A DNA stretch of 64,000 bases, taken from positions 796,501 to 860,500 of the forward strand of contig OY482860.1 of NCBI GenBank assembly GCA_960531495.1, read 5' to 3'. The translations under genes and the position numbers were made by a program. This DNA is from Zeus faber (lineage: Eukaryota > Chordata > Actinopteri > Zeiformes > Zeidae). The notes beneath the pieces were generated by a model. That model did not search any database. It had not been told where the DNA came from and saw only the letters and a list, made by a program, of their open reading frames with translations. Shown here piece by piece: positions 41,387-50,162 of the stretch; the first letter of the stretch is position 1; each line of letters opens with the position of its first letter.

Positions 41387-42274
41387 CTAAAACCCGGAGG
41401 CTCTCAGGCCTTCTATCGTTTCGGCTATCCCTGCTTCAGCCTCCGGTTTCCTGGAGTACTGAGGAAGCCAAATGGGGCCCCCCGGGGTCACCTCAAAGGT
41501 CACTGGGGGGCAAGGAGCCAGGCCAACATCCGTCGGTCCGGCTGACCACAGGTGGGGAGGCAAAGTTTCCAGAGCCTGCGCCAATCTCGGGTGATCGGTT
41601 CTCTCACAGCTGTGGTCGCGAGCTACTTTGTCATGTTCTAAATGGACGGCATCGCGACCTGTTAGTGAGATTCGGTATATCTTGGTCGAGGGGGAGTAAC
41701 ACACCTGAGGGATCTGTGTTTGAGTCCAATCGGTCAGTGACACGGCGGTCTTTGTCATGGGCCCTAGGTCCTTAGCGTCATGGTCGAGGTGTATGACTAA
41801 GGAGACATGGGGAACCGCGGTGGGAGCCATTAGATACCAGACAGCCTGCTCGGGCGTGAGGTCCACCGTGGTTGCAACACCTAGGGGACCAGCGTAAATA
41901 TTGTGAGTGACAGTTTCCCACTCAGAAGCCTCAATTTCTCGGAACAAATCCGCGTATACTTCGGTTTGGTCTCGATCGTAAAATAATGTGACATGGGGCG
42001 GGTCGGGGGGAACAAGGTAGGGTGCCAGCAGAGAAATCCAGGGTTTCCACCGGGCGAACTGGGTGAGGATCCCTTCAGGATGTGGTCTGCCGGGGGTAAC
42101 AATTAAACCCCAGTAGATATCTGCCATCGGGGGTTCGGGGGAGGCCAATAGCCACTGGCCCCCTTCTGTCAGGACATGGCCGCCGGCCAGTTCAGTTCCA
42201 TCGGGGAGAGTCACAATTAATCCATCTGGGAGCACAACACGCTGGCCCCCAATCGTAGTAGTCGATGTAGACAT
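41387..42274 (-). pseudogene. ERV-A Pol segment between protease and RT with duplicated PHV[T/S]L domain
   Basis: An open frame of 295 residues. Residues 1-45 resemble the end of a retroviral protease region. Residues about 85-225 form two similar halves, each opening with PHV[T/S]L (PPHVTLFYD at 92-100, VPHVSLVIH at 154-162), each followed by an acidic stretch and a helix-like stretch with a Trp. Residues about 250-295 (PGGPIWLPQYSRKPEAEAG) are the usual lead-in to RT. H-x-[T/S]-x twice, about 60 residues apart, is the signature of 2H phosphoesterases; that assignment is inference. The frame itself is open, while its neighbours are broken. Confidence 0.6.
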
Positions 42275-42329
42275 GACATACGGATGGAGTAGTTTCTGAT
42301 TCCCCAGTCTGGTTGGTAATGGCTTGGTA

Positions 42330-42500
42330 ACTGGCAGTTGTTGTCCTACCCCAGAGAAACCCTGGCAGTTGTTGTCCTACCCCAGAGAAACCCACTCACA
42401 GTGTTGCGAGACATATGGTGTGGCGGCAGAAGCCTGTTGAGAGTCGAATGGGTGGCCACTGTGTCTACCAAGAAAGGCAGCGATTCGCCTAGCACTTCCA
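42330..42500 (-). pseudogene. ERV-A protease, inactivated
   Basis: The minus strand reads PFLVDTVATHSTLN (Asp codon 42463-42465), where aspartic proteases of retroviruses have D-[S/T]-G; the Gly is Val. A 31-base tandem duplication (42331-42361 and 42362-42392, CTGGCAGTTGTTGTCC...) adds a number of bases not divisible by three and shifts the frame. Confidence 0.75.
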
Positions 42501-42657
42501 TCGGGAGCATGGGGTCTGCCTGGCCCCCTGCTGCCGGCTTTCTCTGTGGGGTGTGTCACTGCTGGTTCTCAGGGTCTTCCCATCCGTAATCCCGGAGCGG
42601 GAAGGCTCCTGCCGCAGGGCCAGGTGCCCGATGTGGATTAGGGGCCACTCGACCCCC

Positions 42658-42969
42658 TCAGTAAGGTCCTCTGGACCCACGCATTCCCCGCGGGTGTTGG
42701 GGCTCCTGCCCTTGGTAGGGACATCTCCTTTCCAGATGGCCTCCCTCTCCACACGAGTAGCATCTGCTTTGCTGGGGACATCTCCTTGCCCGATGGCCTT
42801 CCTCTCCACACGCATAGCATCCTCCTTGCCTTGGACGCCCCGGAGGTCCCCCTCTCATACCTCGCTGTCCCCATGGTCGAGCCCCATAGCCCCGCCCCTG
42901 GCCCCACCCACGCCCTTGAGGCCCTGGAGGGTAGGGGCCCTGTTCCTTCCATAGTGGGATCGGGTACAA
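42658..42969 (-). pseudogene. ERV-A nucleocapsid with two CCHC zinc knuckles
   Basis: Gly/Pro/Arg-rich lead, then CYACGEEGHRARRC and CYSCGEGGHLERRC (42721-42819), both exact CX2CX4HX4C. Two knuckles in tandem are seen in many retroviruses, though gammaretroviruses of mammals usually have one. Confidence 0.9.
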
Positions 42970-43029
42970 ATCCGGAGTGGCTGGACCCGCTTAACACCAG
43001 GCCACCCTCATATATGGGCGGAAATTGAT

Positions 43030-43109
43030 GCCAATGATGCGCTCCGCTGTCTTCATCACCCTCTGGAGCGCCTTGCGATCAGCAGCAGAGCAGATACCTT
43101 ACCAGGCGG
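43030..43109 (-). mobile_element. 80-bp LINE scrap inside ERV-A gag
   Basis: Matches 50790-50869 of LINE copy 2 with one mismatch by eye, and LINE copy 1 with more. It sits exactly between the matrix-like part of gag and the nucleocapsid, where a capsid domain should be. Confidence 0.88.
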
Positions 43110-43890
43110 ACTGCGCCCCCTCGCAGTCCCCAACTTCCCGTTGTTGTTCCCGTGTCTCATTCCTAATTCTGTGCAACGCCGTCACACTGCATGGCAGGGG
43201 CCCCTGGGGAAAAACTTCCCCGGTCGGCGCCTCCATTTCAGGGCCCAGCCGGTTTGCCGGCCTTGGCCCGCACGGTGGACAGTCCTCGGCCCTCATCGGC
43301 GGAGTCCCTGTCCCACACCCGCCAGACCCCCTTTCGGGCCCATTCTCTACCTCAATTTGAAATCTGCCCGAATCTATTTCCAATATCGGATACATCGTAC
43401 TGGGCAACGGAGGTGTGGTCGGCGCTGCTTCGGCCTCATGCGGCAAAGAGGCCTCTTCCTCCATTTTACTCTGTTTCTTATTCTTCATCTGATGATCCAT
43501 CCCCTGCCAAAACATGGCCCACGAAAACCACTTGCATTTGTGTCCCTCTTCCTCGTATCTGACCTTCTGCAACCTCCTTTGTGACAAACACAACTTGCAC
43601 TTGGCTGCCTCCTCCGCCGCTTCTGTCGCTTTCTTATACTCTTTTTCCCTCTTCCACAACACTGGCCCCAACGGCAATTTGTCCGTTTGGTTTACTCCCT
43701 GCCGCGTCAATTCAAGATCTAACTCGCCTTTCATGTCCTTCCTAGGACCCCATTCCGTCTCTTTGGCCCCTTCCAGAGCCGTCAACAACAACTCCACTTG
43801 TACACTAATCGGTTTATATCCTGCCGTCGACATATTGTCAAATTTTACCTCTCTGTCCACGGCGCCAAAAACCAGGGATCCTCCACCCAC
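43110..43890 (-). pseudogene. ERV-A gag N-terminal (matrix-like) part
   Basis: An open frame of about 258 residues. The likely start is the Met at 43831-43833 (MSTAGYKP), since the upstream Met at 43890 adds a segment with no family resemblance. The body is charged and helical (KKATEAAEEAAKCKLC), then Pro/Glu-rich. It runs straight into the LINE scrap. No capsid major homology region is seen, so gag lacks its central domain. Confidence 0.65.
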
Positions 43891-44001
43891 ACACGCACAC
43901 TAACCCCACACGGACACACAGCCAAAACCAACCTCCCGATCAATGTCACAGAAAACCAGGGATCCCTTTTATTTAATCTAAAATGTTTTAATCCAAATTT
44001 T

Positions 44002-44221
44002 TAACAGCCACCTTCGTTTCCTGTCAATCCAAATCGTCACCTTCGTTACATGTTTTATTTAATATTTTAACAGCCACATTCGTTACCTGTTTTATTTAAT
44101 ATTTTAAATTTTAACAGTCACCTTCGTTACCTGTTTTATTTAATCCTTTTAACAGTCACCTTCGTTACCTGTTTTATTTAATACTTTTAACAGTCACCTT
44201 CGTTACCTGTTTTATTTAATC
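44002..44221 (-). repeat. ERV-A leader tandem array, about 6 units
   Basis: Units of about 38-45 bases with TTTTAACAGTCACCTTCGTT and ACCTGTTTTATTTAAT. It lies in the untranslated leader upstream of gag. Confidence 0.9.
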
Positions 44222-45009
44222 AATTAGTTCCCCGGCCAGGTTTAAGAGACCCCAAATTCTCTGCGATGTCCAACCACACGTCCGTGCTGCGCCCGTGCGC
44301 ACGCGCAAACGAGAGACACCCAATCTTCCGCAACGCGGACAAAAAGGCCAAGTTCCCTGTTTCCCATGTATGGTACTAATGTCCTGTAAAACGGCTCATA
44401 TATTTATCAATTAATTTTATAAATGTCCTGGGCAAGGCTCATATTTTTATCAATCAATTATGGGGCAGATTTATAAACGCCCTATACAAGGCTCATATAT
44501 TTATCGAAGTCCCTAAACAAGCTCATACAAACAGTTATTACCAGAGGGGCACTAGGGAACAGGCAAGCCACCACTTCACCACATACGTATTAACAGCCAC
44601 AAACTTCAAAATTTTTACACGTGATCAACAGACCATGAATGGACGCAATTCCCTATTCTGGGACCTAATCGGCAAGCTTCTACAGCTTCCTAGAGAAAAC
44701 TGCAGCCGACTACTGGGGGTTCTATCCCAGTCCCACAAATAGTTTTAATACATGTCTGTGTGTTTCACAACCAGCGCACAGCATTGCATAAAAACGTACA
44801 TTGCATACATTGCATCCATCTCAATCGTTGCTCAGCTTTAATTTTTCTCTCCCGGACCCCCTTTCACTTCCGACTCAAAATTTGACAAAGTCCAATTTCG
44901 GTTCGATGTAACAGGCCAGTGCTTACCTTTAGATGTGGTCGACCAGAGTCATCCGTAGGCAAAGGTCCAGGGCAACTTTCGGTCCGTCAATCTCTAGAAT
45001 CTCCTCGAA
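44222..45009 (-). other. ERV-A 5' leader
   Basis: Contains at 44395-44530 three or four diverged units that read, on the minus strand, GATAAATATATGAGCC with GGAC spacers, the same module as in the ERV-B leader. No ORF of note. Confidence 0.65.
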
Positions 45010-45027
45010 ATCCCGGAAAAGCCCGCA
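45010..45027 (-). other. ERV-A primer-binding site, proline tRNA type
   Basis: On the minus strand, four bases after the 5' LTR, TGCGGGCTTTTCCGGGAT agrees with the complement of the tRNA-Pro 3' end at 15 of 18 positions. tRNA-Pro priming is typical of murine-leukemia-type gammaretroviruses. Confidence 0.7.
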
Positions 45028-45031
45028 AAAC

Positions 45032-45358
45032 TGTTGGGATCCTGAAGACCCATCCCTCCCAGGTTGGTTGATGTCGGGAGCTTCCTCAATAAGACGGACA
45101 CGGATGGGATGCAGAATGGATCCTTTATTGGCACAATGACAAAGACCAAGAGACTAGCCCAAAGCAAGAGCGACCAAGCAAGAGAGAGAGTGTGTTCTCG
45201 GACACGCTCCTATATAGTTCCTCCTAGGCAAGTCGTCATAAAGGCTATTTGGATGAGAGATGTCATAAAGAGACATTTTCTATGTTGGGGGCCATTTAAA
45301 GTAAAATGCCCTGTCATTCCTATCAGCCGCCATTTTGTGTGCTATACTACATCCAACA
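45032..45358 (-). repeat. ERV-A 5' LTR
   Basis: 327 bases with TGTTGG...CCAACA ends, TATA-like CTATATAG and AATAAA on the minus strand. It pairs with 36643-36975. Confidence 0.93.
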
Positions 45359-45916
45359 CAACGCATAGAAATTCTGAATCCCATGAATCAGGCCAGTGCC
45401 GTTTATCCACAAACTCATTTCAATAGACACCTGCATTTACCTATATGTGTGTACATCTAGTATAACCTACATGATTGCTTGTTTTCACATATAGGTTTAC
45501 AGTAGTTCTTTTTTTTATATTGCGTTTGCAATTAGTTAGTAAGAGACTTGGCAACCGACTGACTAATCAAGGCATTTTCCTAATTAATGGAGTATTATTG
45601 ATTTGATTGATCACATGAGTTAAGGCTGATTTGATTTGAATACGGTTGAGTGCTGTGAATATTGGTTTCATTATCTAAGAATGGTTTACCTTGATTGAGG
45701 CTGTTTTGAGAGTGAACATTGATGTACATTTTGATAATTTAAGATAAATGAGTATGATCAGATGCATCAGATGATGAACAAGTGAGTTGCTTTCATAAGT
45801 GGGAAGCTATTGGTCTCCTTTGGGGTTGGTAAATTCAGTTGTTTTTGGTTGAGTGTGATTACACGGTGCTTTATAAATAATTTTTTAATAAATCAATTTG
45901 ATTTACAATAAAAGAA

Positions 45917-47095
45917 ATGGATACAAAAATTACAAAAGTAATCACTCCTATTGATGTAGTGGGAAAGAATAATCCTCTTATTAAAGACATTGCAAAAATA
46001 TCAGGAAAATGGAGCAAGCGGTGGCCTGACATTAAACAACCGTGGCCAGCTAAAGGAACTCTTAACCCGGATGTGATTAAAACAATGCAGGTGCTTGTGT
46101 CCACATATAAAGTAAATCAAAAGAAAGGCCAGAAAGGAAAGCGACGCATGGAGAAAAGACAAACAGAACTTGGCATTCTACACCTGTTCGTAAAGGAGGG
46201 ACGGACATGGTTCGAAGCTGCAAAAGAAAAAAGAGAACAAAGTAGACAAGAAATAAAGGAAAATGAAAAGGAAACAGAAAAATCAATTCGAGAAGGTTAA
46301 GGCCCCCTTCTCACATATAGCATCTGTAAAGAAGCCCCCGCCTTATGAGAAGGAGGTGAAGTTCACTGATGTTTATCCCCAGCACCCAGTGATGACAACG
46401 GAGGGCAACTATCTCTTCAAAGATGAGGATGAGAAAATAATAGAGATGGGCTACAACAACCATAAAGATGTATCCGAGCTCCAACAGTACCAAGAGAAGA
46501 AACCGTTTGGGAAGCAGACAACAAGTCAGAAGCCTGGAAATAGGAGAGTGTGAGTGACTCGGACGAAGCTATTGTAGGATTCAACTCAGACGGATGTTGG
46601 CTAAAGCGGAGGAAAAAGGAGCATGACCTGATGGAACAGGACCAGGAGACTCTCAGAAAACTCAACCAAATACAGTTGGTGGATAAGAAGAATGAGGATA
46701 AGAAGGCCAAAGAGAAGGTTTTTAGAGGCGCAGAACAGAAGGTATTCTAGGTAGATAAGCACTGCGGTGCCCCCTAACGAGAGCAGCCGAAAGAAGAGGA
46801 TTCTTGGTGGTGGAATGAGGATGTAAAGGAGCAGCTATGAAGATAAACACTGATGAATATCTTGAGAAAGAGCGTGACATTTAGGAAAGTGTGCCACATA
46901 TGACTTTAATGGTGGCTGAAGGATTTGAGCAGAAACATATAGGAGAAATGATGGAAGAAGCTGCAGTATTATCAAGAAAAAGTAGCTTATTGGGGTCAAA
47001 CAATAACCCATGGACACAGAAGCGTCATGCTCAGATAAGGAAATTGCTGCATGCAATGATGATGAAAGGAAATAGCTGTAGCTAAGTGTGCAGCA
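45917..47095 (+). pseudogene. ERV-B gag-like region
   Basis: Starts at ATG 45917 with a basic, helical segment of 127 residues (KISGKWSKRWPDIKQPWPAK). Then, in shifted frames, there is a piece with SVKKPPPYEKE, a PPPY-type late-budding motif (about 46325-46350), and further charged fragments to about 47085. Several frameshifts and stops break it. I do not recognise a capsid homology region or a zinc knuckle. Confidence 0.6.
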
Positions 47096-47202
47096 CACAG
47101 AATGGACACGTCAAGGGTTACTCAAGGTAACAAAGCAGGCAAAGTTCTTCTTGTCACCCATGAAGTGGACTTCGAAGATAAAATCACGTTCAGAGATGGG
47201 AT

Positions 47203-47890
47203 TTGATGCAAGAAGCGGCGTCAGCCATAGATAAACAATTATGGTTGGACCGAGGGGCCACACAAGAGTCTACTGGTCTGTGGAGAAATCATGAAGGACT
47301 GATGGTAGCACCCCCCAACCTGCTAGGTCTGATGATTCAGGAAGCACATGGGTTAGCCCATGTTGCAAGGGGGGAGGTAAGGAGAAAAATCACGAAAGAG
47401 TATGGTTTTTGGGCACCATACTTGCTTGAGCAAATTGATTATCTCATCGGCAGATGTACAATCTGTCTTAAAAACAATGTTCGGAGGGGTGTGAAGAGTC
47501 CGCCATTCCAACTCTGACAGGTCCCATGCGTGAGTTGGTTGTGGATTTTGTTGACATGATAAGACCAGTAGGAGGTAAAAGATACATGTTAGTCGTCGTG
47601 GATGGATTTTCACGGGGGACTGAAGCATGTCCAACCAAGCGTAAAGATGCTCAGTCAGTTGCCAAGCCAAGTTTTTGTGTCGTGAGGTCATAAGCAGGTG
47701 GGGACTTCCAGATCGCATATCTTCAGATAATGGGAAAGAGTTTGTGGATAAAACAGTCAAATTAATTCTGCAAAAATTGGGAATTAAACAACGTCTAGTA
47801 ACTGTTTATCATCCGCAAAGCCAAGGTGTTTGTGAAAAAAATGAATGGTGTGCTGAAAAATCTGCCAGCACACAGGACTTAATTGGGTAG
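47203..47890 (+). pseudogene. ERV-B integrase, zinc and catalytic domains, frameshifted
   Basis: Zinc domain intact as H-X3-H ... C-X2-C (HGLAH, then CTICL). The catalytic core follows with DFVDMIRPVGGKRYMLVVVD (first Asp), SSDNGKEF (second Asp) and a Glu in VCEKNEW, after frame changes near 47517 and 47675. The part before it (RT, RNase H) is missing. It is a different copy and different family member from ERV-A, which lies on the other strand. Confidence 0.82.
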
Positions 47891-48596
47891 AGGCGCTTCC
47901 GTTGGCATTAATGGTGTGTAGTTAGGAGCTAACACTAGTAGAGAAATATCCATTCTGAATATCTGATTCCATCATAGACTCAAAACTATTTTTAACTAAG
48001 AAAATGCATGGACAAAGGGGTGAAAAGGAAAATGTTAATCATATAGTGGAATAATGTTAAAGTGTAATGCAAAAGTGAAATTGTTATACTGTGTGTGCAA
48101 GATACTGGCTGGTGAATTTTTCTTTCAGGACCAGAGGATGACTGTGTCCAGAGATCCTAACAGCCTAATGGACTGGAACATTCAAACATGCACATTCAAG
48201 AATGGAGGATGAAAATGGACGACGGACACTGAATGAGGACATCATGATCAGGGGTGTCGAGTGAAATATCATTAAAAGTTGATGGTGTTAAAAAGTGTTA
48301 TGCAGGTTTTTATAATATTGGAGTTTGTTTATTACAATGTAACCTGTATTATGGATGAAAAGTCTGTACTCTACAGTAGATATTTTTGGCAAGACATTAC
48401 TTTGATTTTGTATTGTTTTCTTTGAAGTTTTCTGTAACAGGGTGAAATGAATATATTGGGACCTCAGGGGTTTTCTTTTTTTGCGGGTTTTGAGGGACAT
48501 TGATGATAGGCAGGGAAAGGTTCATTGGACGGTCCGATGGGTCGACTAGCCTGACTTTGGACAACCAATTAACCAGGGTCCCGAAGATGAGGGAGG
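47891..48596 (+). other. ERV-B 3' region without env
   Basis: About 700 bases between integrase and the 3' LTR. No envelope-like ORF. A purine run GATGAGGGAGG (48586-48596) just before the LTR is a likely polypurine tract. Confidence 0.55.
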
Positions 48597-48838
48597 TGAA
48601 TTATGACCTGTGACCCATGTAGGGGAACCAAATGGTCAGCATTGTCTCTGGACAAGCATTAAAGCCCCCGCCTGAGTTGCATCCGGCAGAGAATCCATCC
48701 GGCTCTGTTCTCTCTCAGGCGAACCAAGGAAAGTCTGGTCTGATGCTGTTCTTTTGTAATAAACCTATTATTTTACTAAAGTCAGCGTCAGCGGTCACTC
48801 CTTCTTCATCAACACTTCAAATTCATCAAGAAACTACA
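48597..48838 (+). repeat. ERV-B 3' LTR
   Basis: Ends CATCAAGAAACTACA like the 5' LTR. The start is placed after the purine tract. It is about 54 bases shorter than the proposed 5' LTR because of missing 5' sequence. Confidence 0.7.
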
Positions 48839-49207
48839 CCTCCAAGGGATTTTTTTCTGTGTGACGCTGAAGTGATGTCAGCCAGTGAGGTTTCAGCGTG
48901 AGTTCTGAATTGTATGTACTCCTTAACTTTCACTGATTTCGCCTTTCTAACCACTAAAATGTGTTTCTGAACAAATTTGAGGCAAGAAATAAGCAATCCA
49001 GTTTCCCAATCTACACTCATTAGATCTACAAGACGTAATTTAAGAGTTTGTTCTGACTTTCCCTCGCATCGGGACACTGCGTGGGGATTACGGGTGCGCA
49101 TTAATTTATTTAATTTAACGTCATAAAATAAAATAAATTTAATAAATACATCTATAATAAAGATTATATTTTTATTGGTTTATAATTGTATTGGTTATTT
49201 ATTATCA

Positions 49208-49239
<32 letters not shown>

Positions 49240-49245
49240 TTAACC
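48839..49245. other. Sequence between ERV-B and the L2 fragment
   Basis: A minus-strand open frame (48826-49101) has no family I recognise. An ATT run lies at about 49209-49240. It may be the other side of the older element described at 34059-34139. Confidence 0.4.
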
Positions 49246-49619
49246 AAGGTGTCAAGGTGTTCTAGCAGTAGGTTATGATCAACAGTATCAAAAGCATCGC
49301 TGAGGTGGAGTCAGGTGTCGATGTCCATTGCTAATAAAAGATCATTAACCACTTTTGTGAGGGCCGTCTCAGTGGAGTGGAAAGCTCTGAATCCAGACTG
49401 AAATAATTCAAACAGATCACTCGAGGACATGTGATCAGTAATCTGTTGTGCTACAATATTTTCAAGGACTTTGGAGATGAAGGGGAGATTTGAGACCGGC
49501 CTATAGTTGCTAAGACTCGGGGTCAAGGTTGGGTTTTTAAGTAAAGGTCTAATCATGGCTGTCTTAAAAGCTGTAGGTACAGTGCCAGAAGAGAGAGATG
49601 ATGCGTCATGCTGACACAA
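49246..49619 (-). mobile_element. L2-type LINE, RT N-terminal part
   Basis: The minus strand encodes AFKTAMIRPLLKNPTL, NYRPVSNLPFISKVLE and FQSGFRAFHSTETALTKVVN. These are RT fingers motifs typical of L2/CR1 LINEs. A decayed DAFDTVDHNLLLEHL follows (first catalytic Asp region). It ends where the RT piece at 33280-34058 could resume after a gap. Confidence 0.85.
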
Positions 49620-50162
49620 AACAACATTTATTGTTTATTTAGTTTCTCTCAAACTGACTATCCTCTCTGGCTATAATAGGCTACTACAATAGGCTGTGTA
49701 GTATTCATGGGATAGTAAACAGTACATACTGTACACAGCTTGACCTCAGCACAGCAGGGTTGTATGATAAGAAACCATTCTTCTACTGATTAGTGGCACT
49801 TTGCACAGGAACGTTAGTTGTCGGTTATCTTCACCAAAAGAACAATAAAATCAACAGCCAAAATAACAACATTAACTTTGCAGACTGAACTTTATTATTA
49901 TTACTTTCCTCATTAAGGTGTTTTAATACATTTATTACATATGCAGAATTTCACAGATTTAAAAGGTAAAATACCAATTAATTTATAACAACACAGGAAG
50001 GAGGAAGTGCACGTACCACACGGGAGATGTGTGTGTTGGTGTAAAAGCTTGGTGGGTCTCATTTGGGCACAGTTCTCTGTGGAAAGGCTGACACTTCTGG
50101 TCAGATCAGTCTGCAGAAGCACCTAGTGCCTGGGGGAGAAGGGTGGGACAAAGAAAAGTTCA
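49620..50162. other. Intergenic, nothing recognised
   Basis: No coding signal, SINE or LINE motif was seen. Confidence 0.5.

Larger units (their letters stand above)
36643..45358 (-). mobile_element. ERV-A: env-less gammaretrovirus-like endogenous retrovirus inside ERV-B
   Basis: Paired LTRs (TGTTGG...CCAACA ends) with target duplication CAAC at 36639-36642 and 45359-45362. On the minus strand: 5' LTR, primer-binding site, leader with arrays, gag, protease, an extra duplicated domain, RT, RNase H, integrase, tandem array, polypurine tract, 3' LTR. RNase H and the integrase C-terminal domain resemble gammaretroviral types. About 1 kb between integrase and the 3' LTR holds no env. Frameshifts, stops, lost catalytic residues and a missing capsid make it non-functional. 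Confidence 0.9.
34140..48838 (+). mobile_element. ERV-B: endogenous retrovirus, plus strand, interrupted by a SINE and by ERV-A
   Basis: Two direct LTRs, each with AATAAA and the end CATCAAGAAACTACA, enclose a leader (34436-36642), then after ERV-A a gag-like region and an integrase. The flanks CCTC (34136-34139) and CCTC (48839-48842) form a candidate 4-bp target duplication. Removing ERV-A leaves about 6 kb. Most of protease, RT and RNase H is missing, because the gag-like part runs into the integrase N-terminus within about 110 bases. No env was seen. It is a dead copy. Confidence 0.8.

Noticed and set aside
48826-49101. Minus-strand 91-residue frame as a host gene
   Set aside because: No recognised family, and it lies between mobile-element remnants.
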